DNA from: Pseudofrankia coriaricola
GTDB lineage: Bacteria; Actinomycetota; Actinomycetes; Frankiales; Frankiaceae
DNA length: 64,000 nt
Assembly: GCF_001854805.1 (NCBI RefSeq)
Contig: NZ_MBLO01000259.1
Span: 62,001-126,000 of the forward strand
Direction of reading: 5' to 3'
Below the pieces are notes generated by a model, which saw only the letters and a list, made by a program, of their open reading frames with translations, searched no databases and was not told where the DNA came from. Position 1 is the stretch's first letter; the number at the start of each line of letters is the position of its first letter. The position numbers and the translations under genes were made by a program. Below are positions 50,977 through 58,485 of this stretch, piece by piece.

Positions 50977-53099
50977 CCGCGCGAGAGGTGAGCCAACCAA
51001 CCGCGGGCCGCCCGAGCTTGGCCCATCCGGACGAGCGCCAACCCAGCGCCGGCCAGCCGCGTGATGGCCGCCCGCCCGCTGACCGCCGCGCCCACCGGCC
51101 AGGCGTCGCGAGCGGCACGCTCGCCGGTTCCGTCGGCCGGTACGCGCGGACGGTCCGCGGCCTGCGGCCCGAACAGGTCGCGGCACGGGTCCGACTGCGC
51201 GGGCAGCGGGCGCTGGCCGACCGGCTTCCCGGCCTGTCCGCGGCGCTCATCCGCCGTGGCCCGCCCGTGGGCGGCTGGCCACCCGGCTTCCTGCCCTTCG
51301 ACGGCCGTTGCCAGGCACTGTGGCCGGACGCGACGCAGCTGGTTGCCGGCCGGCTCAGCCTCCTCGGCCACGTCAGGACACTGCATCCGCCGGACCCCGA
51401 CGCGGGCCTGGCCACGGCGGACTGGGCACAGGCGCGGGCGCCGCTGCTGTGGCGTTACCACCTGCACTACTGGGACTGGGCCTGGACGCTTACCGGGCTG
51501 ACCGACCGCGACGCCGCGCGCGACCGGTTCGGCGCGCTCTACGCGTCCTGGCGGGCGGCGACGATGCCAGGACAGGGTGTGCCCTGGTCGCCCTACGTCG
51601 TGTCGCTGCGCGCGTGGTCGCTGTGCGGACTACGCGGCCCGCTCGCCGCGGGCACGCCGACCGACCGGTGGCTGGCGGCCGATCTCGGTCATCACCGTGC
51701 CTTCCTGCGCGCGCATCTGGAAACCGACGTGGGCGGCAACCACCTGGTCAAGAACCTGAAGGCGCTGATCGGTCTCGGCATCGCCGCCGGGGACCGCGCC
51801 GACACCGAGCGTTGGACGTGCGCGCTGCTACGCCAGCTCGACCGGCAGGTGCTCGCCGACGGTGGCCATGTCGAGCGGGCGCCGGCCTACCACTGCCAGG
51901 TTCTCGCGGACCTGCGCGACGTCGCCGACCTGCTCACCGCCGCGGGCCGCCCACTGCCAGGCGAGCTGGTCGACGCGATCGCCAGAATGCGCGGCTGGCT
52001 GTCGGCGGTGCTCGGTCCGCTCGGCACGGTACCGCTGCTCAATGACGGTTTTCCCCTGCCGTCAGCGGCCACGCGGATGCTGCTGGCGAGTCCCCCGCCG
52101 CGTGTCGCGGCCCGCACGGACGTCCACGAGGACAGGCGAGCGGACGAGAACGGCGGTGCGGGCCGAAACGGCAGTGCGAGCCGAAACGGCAGTGAGCAGA
52201 AGAAGAACGGGAACGAGGACGCCGTAGCGGACCCCGAACCGGTCTCGCGGGCCGGGACCGGCCGGGACGGCGCTGTCCGGCTGCTCGCGCCCAGTGGCCT
52301 CGCCGTGCTGCGCGCCGGCCGATGGCACCTGCTCACCGACGTCGGCGCGCCCTGCCCCGACGATCTCCCCGCGCACGCCCATGCCGACACCCTGTCGTTC
52401 CTGCTCTGGCACGACGACACACCGCTGATCGTCGACACGGCCACCTCCACATATGCGCCAGGACCTGACCGGGCGCTGGAACGCTCCACCCGGGCGCACA
52501 ACACCGTCGTGGTCGACGGCCAGGACTCGACCGAGGTGTGGGGCGCCTTTCGGGCAGGCCGCCGCGCGCGGGTGACCATCGGCGAGGCGGGCTACCTGCC
52601 CGCGGCCGGAACCGCGACGGCCCACGCGCGGCTCACCGCGTCGCACGACGGCTACCGCTGGCTCCCGGGCGCCCCGAGCCACCAGCGGACCTGGCGGCTC
52701 GACGCCGACGGCCCGCGGATCGACGACCTGGTCACCGGCCATGGCCGCCACCGGGTCGAGGTCCTGTTCCACCTGGCGCCGGGCATGACGGCCCGCGCCG
52801 ATGCCGAGGGCCTGCTGTTCGGCCACCCCGGCGACCCGGGCCGCATCTACGTCCTGCGCGCCGCGGGCGGCGGCTGGCGCACCGAGGCAAGCCGGGTCGC
52901 CACCGGGTGGGGCCGGACCGAACCCGCCGTCGTCGCCGTGTACGAGCTCACCGCCGATCTTCCGGTCCGGCTGCGTACCAGCATGGAGCGGTGGCAGACG
53001 CCGGCCTCGCGGATGCCACCCGGACAGGCCACGAGCCCCGACCAGCGGGTCCCCGAACCGGGGGACGCGGCATGCACAGCGGAGCGACTACATGCCTGA
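50973..53099 (+). CDS. Heparinase II/III family protein (polysaccharide lyase-like)
   Basis: A 708-residue protein of the heparinase II/III-like superfamily, which includes alginate, heparin and other uronate lyases; EPS loci often contain one, thought to trim or release polymer. The N-terminal half is an (alpha/alpha) toroid: LLWRYHLHYWDWAWTL, GVPWSPYVVSLRAWSL, HLETDVGGNHLVKNLKAL, HVERAPAYHCQVLADL. The C-terminal beta-sandwich has PAHAHADTLSFLLWHDD and RSTRAHNTVVVDGQDSTEVW. A ~50-residue hydrophilic insert (about 385-435, RNGSASRNGSEQKKNGNED) joins the halves. The start is GTG at 50973, overlapping the preceding stop (GTGA). No signal peptide is seen, so its location is uncertain. Uronate from WecC fits a lyase role. 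Confidence 0.9.
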   Translation: MTAREVSQPTAGRPSLAHPDERQPSAGQPRDGRPPADRRAHRPGVASGTLAGSVGRYARTVRGLRPEQVAARVRLRGQRALADRLPGLSAALIRRGPPVGGWPPGFLPFDGRCQALWPDATQLVAGRLSLLGHVRTLHPPDPDAGLATADWAQARAPLLWRYHLHYWDWAWTLTGLTDRDAARDRFGALYASWRAATMPGQGVPWSPYVVSLRAWSLCGLRGPLAAGTPTDRWLAADLGHHRAFLRAHLETDVGGNHLVKNLKALIGLGIAAGDRADTERWTCALLRQLDRQVLADGGHVERAPAYHCQVLADLRDVADLLTAAGRPLPGELVDAIARMRGWLSAVLGPLGTVPLLNDGFPLPSAATRMLLASPPPRVAARTDVHEDRRADENGGAGRNGSASRNGSEQKKNGNEDAVADPEPVSRAGTGRDGAVRLLAPSGLAVLRAGRWHLLTDVGAPCPDDLPAHAHADTLSFLLWHDDTPLIVDTATSTYAPGPDRALERSTRAHNTVVVDGQDSTEVWGAFRAGRRARVTIGEAGYLPAAGTATAHARLTASHDGYRWLPGAPSHQRTWRLDADGPRIDDLVTGHGRHRVEVLFHLAPGMTARADAEGLLFGHPGDPGRIYVLRAAGGGWRTEASRVATGWGRTEPAVVAVYELTADLPVRLRTSMERWQTPASRMPPGQATSPDQRVPEPGDAACTAERLHA

Positions 53100-54594
53100 G
53101 ACGGACGCGCTGACCTCCTGCCAGGTGGCGACGACCCGGACCGACGATGCCCGCTATCCCGAGGAGCCGCCGTACTCCCCGAGCCACGCATACCCGGAGT
53201 ACCGGCTGAGCCATCTCGCCGACGAGCCGAACCACGTGTACGCGGCGGTCCGTCGGGTGCTCAGGCTCGCCGGACTCGACCCATCCCGCGTCGACACCGC
53301 CCACTGGAACCCGTTCGGTGACCTCGTAGGTCCTGGCGGGACGGTGGTGCTCAAGCCGAACCTCGTCCGGGAACGCCACCCCCGGGACCCGGACGGCTGG
53401 CGCTGGGTGCTCACCCACGGGTCGGTCATCCGAGCCGCGGCGGACTTCGCCTTCGCCGCGGTCGGGCCGTCGGGCCGGGTGGTTGTCGCCGACGCTCCGC
53501 AGACGGACTCCTCGTTCGCGGCGATCGTGCGGGTGCTCGGGCTCGACCGTCTCTGCGCGTTCTACGCGGGCCAGGGTCTGACCCTGGGACTCGTTGACCT
53601 CCGCCAGGAGGAGTGGACAACCGTCGATGACGTTGTCGTCGACCGCCGCCGGCTGGCCGGTGACCCCGGTGGCGCCATCGCCTACGACCTCGGCGACGCC
53701 AGCGAGTTCGTCGGCCATAGCGGCTCCGGGCGGTACTACGGGGCCGACTACGACAGCCGGGTGGTCAACGCTCATCACAGTGGCGGGCGGCATGAGTACC
53801 TGCTGTCGGGGACCGTCATGAACGCCGACCTGGTGGTGAACCTGCCGAAGCTGAAGAGTCACAAGAAGGCGGGCGTCACGCTGGGTCTAAAGAACCTCGT
53901 CGGCATCAACGCGGACAAGAACTGGCTGCCGCACCACACCGAAGGGTCGCCGCGCGACGGTGGGGACGAGCACCCCAGTCCTGGCGCGCTGCACCGGCTG
54001 GAACGGACCGCGGTGGCGGGGCTGCGACGCGCGGCGACCATGTCGCCTCGGCTGGGTGGCGAGCTGATGCGACTGGCCCGCCACGGCGGCACCCACGTCT
54101 TCGGCGACGGTGACTCCGTGATCCGCAGCGGCAACTGGTGGGGCAACGACACCGTCTGGCGAATGTGCCTGGATCTGAACAAGATCCTGGCTTACGGACG
54201 CCCCGACGGCACGCTGGCCGCCAGGCCAGAACCCGGCCGCCGGCATGTCGTCCTCGTCGATGGCGTGCTGGCCGGGCAACGCGGCGGTCCGATGAACCCC
54301 GACCCGCTGCCCGCGCGGCTGCTGACGTTCGGCGCGACACCGGCCGCGGTCGATGCGGCAACCGCCTACCTGTTCGGTTTCGACCCCGACCGCATACCGG
54401 TCATCCACCAGGCATTCCGTTGCGCGCGGCTGCCGCTCGCACACGGATCCTGGCGCGACATCGAGCTCCGCGGTGATGACGACGCCTGGCACGGGCGGCT
54501 CGGCGCGATCGCCCCTGACGCCGTGCTGCGCGCCGAGCCACACTTCGCCTGGCGGGGCCAGATCGAGCTCACCAGGCCGGCGGTCCCCCGATGA
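53092..54594 (+). CDS. DUF362 domain protein
   Basis: A 500-residue protein with a DUF362 domain, a family of unknown function, some members of which contain ferredoxin-like clusters. Conserved parts include GGTVVLKPNLVRERHP, RVVVADAPQTDSSF, VMNADLVVNLPKLKSHKKAG and VTLGLKNLVGINADKNWLP, and the C-terminus has GVLAGQRGGPMNPDP. No Cys-rich cluster is visible in it. The ATG at 53092 has GGAG upstream and overlaps the heparinase gene's end by eight bases. It overlaps the CapK-like start at the other end by four bases (ATGA), so the three are tightly coupled. Its role in EPS is unknown. Confidence 0.9.
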   Translation: MPETDALTSCQVATTRTDDARYPEEPPYSPSHAYPEYRLSHLADEPNHVYAAVRRVLRLAGLDPSRVDTAHWNPFGDLVGPGGTVVLKPNLVRERHPRDPDGWRWVLTHGSVIRAAADFAFAAVGPSGRVVVADAPQTDSSFAAIVRVLGLDRLCAFYAGQGLTLGLVDLRQEEWTTVDDVVVDRRRLAGDPGGAIAYDLGDASEFVGHSGSGRYYGADYDSRVVNAHHSGGRHEYLLSGTVMNADLVVNLPKLKSHKKAGVTLGLKNLVGINADKNWLPHHTEGSPRDGGDEHPSPGALHRLERTAVAGLRRAATMSPRLGGELMRLARHGGTHVFGDGDSVIRSGNWWGNDTVWRMCLDLNKILAYGRPDGTLAARPEPGRRHVVLVDGVLAGQRGGPMNPDPLPARLLTFGATPAAVDAATAYLFGFDPDRIPVIHQAFRCARLPLAHGSWRDIELRGDDDAWHGRLGAIAPDAVLRAEPHFAWRGQIELTRPAVPR

Positions 54595-55997
54595 GGCACG
54601 CCGGGCTTTTTCGGACCCGAGGCGCCGCGGCGGCGTTCGCCATGGCGGCCCAGAGCCCCCTCGTCGTCGCCCACCTGCGCGGGCTCGCGGAGCTCGCGAC
54701 CCTCGAACCAGCGGACGTCGCGGCCTGGCAGGCGGCCCGGCTGGACCGATTCCGGCGCCGGTGGCTGTCCGCCGTGCCGCACTACCGCCGCAGCCCGGAG
54801 TACCTGCGGGGAGAGCTCAGCGAGCTACCGGTCCTGACCAAGGAGACGGTGCGCCAGGCGGCGGATTCGTTCACCCATCCGTTCGTGCCGGCCAGGAAGG
54901 TGACCACCGGCGGCACCGGCGGGCGTCCCCTTGATCTGCGTATCTCCCACCCCTCGTTCTTCACGGAATGGGCGCACATCGCGCACGTCTGGGCACGGGC
55001 CGGGGTACGGCTGACCGACCCGAAGATCACTTTTCGAGGCGGGAGCCTTGGCGAGGGCTTCGCGGGGCGGCCCATCCTGTTCCAGCGGACCTACAACCAG
55101 CTGCTGGTCTCGCCGTTCCACCTGTCCGACCGCACCTTCGACGAGCTGGCGCTGATGATGCGCGACTTCCGCCCGGTGGCGATCTGGGGGTACCCGTCCG
55201 CCATCACGCCGTTCGCCCGGTGGGTGGCGCGCACCGGGCCACATGCCGGCCTGGGCGGGGTCCGCGGCGTGCTGCTGGCAAGCGAGGGCGCGTTCGACTG
55301 GCAGCTGCGGCTGTTCGAGGAGGTCTTCGAGGCACCGGTGATCCGCTGGTACGGGCAGAGCGAGAAGGTGGTCTTCGCCGGCGAGTGCGCCCAGCACCGG
55401 TCCGTGTACCACGTCATGCCGACCTACGGGATCGCCGAGGTCGTCGAAGGACGGATCATCGGCACCGGCCTGACCAACGCCGCGATGCCGCTGGTCCGAT
55501 ACGACACCGAGGACGCCGCCGCACCGCTCGAACCGACCGTCAACCGGTGTGCCTGCGGCTCGCCGTTCCCCGCCCTGCGGGACATCCGCGGCCGGTGGGA
55601 CCAGTCCTTGGTCTACGGAGTGGACGACGAGCCGATCTCCACCGCGGCCCTCAACTTTCACGACAACGCGTTCGCCAGATTCGACCGTATCCAGTTCCGC
55701 CAGGAGCACCGTGGCAAGGTCGAGCTGCGGGTGACGGCGACGCGGCGCCCGGCTCCGCATGATCTCGAACTCGCCCGACAGCTCCTGCAGGACCGGGTGG
55801 GTGACCGCCTTGCGGTGTCCGTGTCGGTCGTCGAGACCGCCGACCTCGTGACCCAGCGAGGCAAGGCCCTGGTCGTCGATCAGCGCTATCGACCGACGGA
55901 GACCACGGCAAACACTCCCACTCGAAGAGGAAAGCCGTCGTTGTCGACCAGTGGTATGGGCCGGCGGCCTGGGTTTCGCCAATCCACAGAGCGATGA
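54591..55997 (+). CDS. CapK-like adenylate-forming enzyme (phenylacetate-CoA ligase-related)
   Basis: A member of the ANL superfamily close to capsular polysaccharide protein CapK and phenylacetate-CoA ligase. The ATP-binding loop is VTTGGTGGRPLDLRIS; VAIWGYPSAITPFARW, VRGVLLASEGAFDWQ, VIRWYGQSEKVVFAGEC and GRIIGTGLTNAAMPLVRYDTED follow in family order. The C-terminus includes VNRCACGSPFPALRDIRGR. It should activate a carboxylic acid, perhaps an acyl or amino acid used to decorate polysaccharide. The substrate is not evident. The last ~45 residues are a hydrophilic Arg/Thr/Ser tail. The start overlaps the DUF362 stop (ATGA). Confidence 0.88.
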   Translation: MRHAGLFRTRGAAAAFAMAAQSPLVVAHLRGLAELATLEPADVAAWQAARLDRFRRRWLSAVPHYRRSPEYLRGELSELPVLTKETVRQAADSFTHPFVPARKVTTGGTGGRPLDLRISHPSFFTEWAHIAHVWARAGVRLTDPKITFRGGSLGEGFAGRPILFQRTYNQLLVSPFHLSDRTFDELALMMRDFRPVAIWGYPSAITPFARWVARTGPHAGLGGVRGVLLASEGAFDWQLRLFEEVFEAPVIRWYGQSEKVVFAGECAQHRSVYHVMPTYGIAEVVEGRIIGTGLTNAAMPLVRYDTEDAAAPLEPTVNRCACGSPFPALRDIRGRWDQSLVYGVDDEPISTAALNFHDNAFARFDRIQFRQEHRGKVELRVTATRRPAPHDLELARQLLQDRVGDRLAVSVSVVETADLVTQRGKALVVDQRYRPTETTANTPTRRGKPSLSTSGMGRRPGFRQSTER

Positions 55998-56041
55998 AGC
56001 GACGCTAGATCGGAGAGCGGTATGTTGGCCACAAGGAGCGA

Positions 56042-57058
56042 ATGGTGAACCCGCGACCCATTCGCGACAAAGTCCGCGACAAAGTCATCGTCGACTGCGC
56101 CGGAGCCCGCATGGGCGGAGCCCTGCGCCTTCTCGGCGAGCTGGACGACTATCTCGCTCGCCGCCCGTCCCCTGGTGTCCGCGTCGTCGGGCGCGGGCAC
56201 CAGCTTTCGCCAGCCTGGCTGGCCCGACGGGAACGTATCGGACGTCACCAGCGAGCGATCGCTCTGAACAATGTCAGCTTCGTCGTGACTCGCGGCGAAC
56301 GGTGGGCGCTTCTCCGCAGCGCGCTGCACTTCCTCTCGGCCGACGAAGAGAGACAGTTTCATTTCCCCCGCAGGTTCGCACACTCGATCCCAGTAGTCCG
56401 AGCATGCGCCCAGCGCGCCGACGTTCTGGTCGTGCCCAGCACAGAGATGGCCGACCGAGTCACCTCGATCTATCCACATCTCTCGTCCCGGATCGTAGTT
56501 CGCATGCATCCGCTCTCACCGCCGTCCCCAAGGCCGCCCGAGGCACGAGACCGGTGTCAGATACTCTGCCCGGTGTTCTTCTCCTCCTCCTACAAACCCA
56601 TGGGGCATTTGCTACGGCTGGTCGACCAGGCGGCTAGCGCGATCTCCACGGACCTGGCCGAGAGTATTGAGATCATCATTACCGCGAGCAAGCGGGAGGC
56701 TGAAGCAGAGGACCTGCTCGGCTCGAAGCACCTGCGGTTCGTCGGCCGGCTTACCCCTCAGCAGCTCGCGCACTTCCAACACGGGTGCCGAGCCATCATT
56801 TACCCGACCCGGACAGAATCCTTCGGCTATCCGCTGGCGGAGGCACGGCTCGCGCGCGTTCCTGTCATCGCACTCGACAGCCAGCGCGCCCGAGAGGTCG
56901 CCGGGCCCGCGCTGGTCCCTTACCAACGCGACGACTCCACCTTGATTGCCGAGGCAATGCATGATGCCCTGCGCACGGTACCGAGCGGGGAGCGGCACAA
57001 TCCCTTTGACCCAGATGACTACTTCGACTGGCTCCTGAATAAAACGGATATCGGATGA
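56042..57058 (+). CDS. Glycosyltransferase (GT4/GT1-like), relaxed codon usage
   Basis: A probable GT-B sugar transferase of 338 residues. It has KVIVDCAGARMGGALRLL near the N-terminus, ADVLVVPSTEMADRV, and a C-terminal domain with LRFVGRLTPQQLAHFQHGC, AIIYPTRTESFGYPLAEARL and ARVPVIALDSQRAREVAGP. The sugar-nucleotide Glu region is ESFGYPLAEA. Codons use more A and T at third positions than neighbours, so it may have been acquired separately. AAGGAG lies close before the ATG at 56042, and the gene follows the CapK-like stop by 44 bases. It belongs to the same plus-strand unit. Confidence 0.87.
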   Translation: MVNPRPIRDKVRDKVIVDCAGARMGGALRLLGELDDYLARRPSPGVRVVGRGHQLSPAWLARRERIGRHQRAIALNNVSFVVTRGERWALLRSALHFLSADEERQFHFPRRFAHSIPVVRACAQRADVLVVPSTEMADRVTSIYPHLSSRIVVRMHPLSPPSPRPPEARDRCQILCPVFFSSSYKPMGHLLRLVDQAASAISTDLAESIEIIITASKREAEAEDLLGSKHLRFVGRLTPQQLAHFQHGCRAIIYPTRTESFGYPLAEARLARVPVIALDSQRAREVAGPALVPYQRDDSTLIAEAMHDALRTVPSGERHNPFDPDDYFDWLLNKTDIG

Positions 57059-57135
57059 CGACATTCGTCGGCCGACGCCAACAAGGAAGACAAAGTGGAC
57101 CCCAGTCCCCACCCGGGACCAGGAGCGGTCTATCG

Positions 57136-57164
57136 ACCAGGTTCAGGATCAAACCGAACCTGGT
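57136..57164 (+). promoter_or_regulatory. Hairpin just before the small ORF
   Basis: ACCAGGTTC (57136-57144) pairs with GAACCTGGT (57156-57164) over 9 bp with an 11-base loop. It ends about two bases before the GGGAGGG ribosome binding site of the small ORF, so it could influence translation or stop upstream transcription. Confidence 0.5.
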
Positions 57165-57178
57165 GGGAGGGAAATCCA

Positions 57179-57349
57179 ATGACCTACCACTGGCACGGGA
57201 CAGATCCAGCGGAGCCGCACAGCGCCGAGCCGCACAGCGGGGAATGGTTCGATGAGGTCGACCGCCGTTTCGCCACCGCTGCCGGGCGGCGCGGCTCCTT
57301 CCTGCTCGTCACCGCCCAGGTGCCGCTAGGCACGGGCGCCCGCCGGTGA
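57179..57349 (+). CDS. Small hypothetical protein upstream of GT4
   Basis: A 56-residue open frame, MTYHWHGTDPAEPHSAEPHS and so on, with no recognised domain. GGGAGGG lies about eight bases upstream of the ATG at 57179. Its stop overlaps the GT4 start by four bases (GTGA), the same coupling pattern used elsewhere in this locus, and this is the main support for its being real. It has a short AEPHS repeat and many His residues, and no membrane segment. It could be a leader peptide coupling translation to the GT4 gene. Confidence 0.5.
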   Translation: MTYHWHGTDPAEPHSAEPHSGEWFDEVDRRFATAAGRRGSFLLVTAQVPLGTGARR

Positions 57350-58485
57350 TCCGGCTTGGCGTCCTCGCGACGCACGTCATCCAGTACCAGGCGCCGCTTT
57401 ACCGCGAGCTCGCCCGCCGCAACCGCGTGGACCTCGAGGTCGCGTTCCTCACCGACGCTGGCGCACGGGTCTACCTGGACCCCGGATTCGGCCGCGAGCT
57501 GCGGTGGGACGTCGACCTGCTGTCCGGCTACCCCAACCGGGTGCTCGGGGTCGGCGCCTCACCGGCGCGGCACCCGGCCGGCCTGACCCGGCTCGCGGCC
57601 TGGGTGCGGGCCCAGGACGCGCTCGTGGTACACGGCTACGACTCGCCGTGGATGCTCGCCGCCATCGCGCTGGCGCGCGGCATCGGGCGGCCATACCTGC
57701 TGCGCTGCGAATCCTGGCGGCGCGGCGGTCAGCCCCGCTGGCGCGTCGTGCGCGACCCGCTGGCCCGCGCGGTGGTGAGCCGCTGCGCGGCCGGCCTCGC
57801 CATCGGCGCGCACAACGACGCGTTCTACGCGGCCTTCGGTGCGCCGCGGGCGGTGTTCGCCCCGTACTCCGTCGACAACGACCACTTCCGAACCGGCGCG
57901 GACGCCGCCCGCCCCCGCCGCGCGGAGCGGCTGGCCGAGCTCGGCCTGCCTGCCGACCGCCCGGTCGTGCTCTACTCGGCCAAGCTCATCCCGCGCAAGC
58001 GGCCGCTCGATCTGGTCGAGGCGGTGCGCCGGCTGGACGGACGGGTGGCCCTGCTCGTGGTCGGTGACGGCCCGCTGCTCGAGCAGACCCGGCGGCGGTG
58101 CGCCGGCCTCGCGGCGGCCTGTGTCGGCTTCGTGAACCAGGCCGAGCTGCCGTCGTACTACGGGCTCGCCGACGTCCTCGCGCTGCCGAGCGAGCACGAG
58201 ACCTGGGGGCTGGTGGTGAACGAGGCGATGGCCGCCGGAGCGCTGCCGGTGGTGAGCGAGGCGGTGGGCGCCGCCCCGGACCTGGTCGAAGGGCTCGGCC
58301 ATGTCTTCCCGATCGGCGATGTCGACCGGCTCGCCGACTGCCTGGCGGCGGCGGCCGACACGGTCGAGGACCCGGAGGCCGGTCCGAGGCTGCGGATGAG
58401 GGTGCGCGAACGGGTGGACCGGTACTCGCTCGCCGCGACGGCGGACGGCTACGAGCGCGCGGTCGAGCTGGCTGTCAGCCGCTGA
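57346..58485 (+). CDS. Glycosyltransferase family 4
   Basis: A GT-B sugar transferase of 379 residues. It starts with RLGVLATHVIQYQAPLYREL; the C-terminal domain has VVLYSAKLIPRKRPLDLVEA, LLVVGDGPLLEQTRRRCAG, VGFVNQAELPSYYGLADVL and LPSEHETWGLVVNEAMAAGA (the EAxxxG-like sugar-nucleotide motif). The start is GTG at 57346, overlapping the small ORF's stop. It converges on the asparagine synthase gene, with an 11-base overlap of the two 3' ends. It is presumably for EPS assembly; donor and acceptor are unknown. Confidence 0.93.
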   Translation: MIRLGVLATHVIQYQAPLYRELARRNRVDLEVAFLTDAGARVYLDPGFGRELRWDVDLLSGYPNRVLGVGASPARHPAGLTRLAAWVRAQDALVVHGYDSPWMLAAIALARGIGRPYLLRCESWRRGGQPRWRVVRDPLARAVVSRCAAGLAIGAHNDAFYAAFGAPRAVFAPYSVDNDHFRTGADAARPRRAERLAELGLPADRPVVLYSAKLIPRKRPLDLVEAVRRLDGRVALLVVGDGPLLEQTRRRCAGLAAACVGFVNQAELPSYYGLADVLALPSEHETWGLVVNEAMAAGALPVVSEAVGAAPDLVEGLGHVFPIGDVDRLADCLAAAADTVEDPEAGPRLRMRVRERVDRYSLAATADGYERAVELAVSR

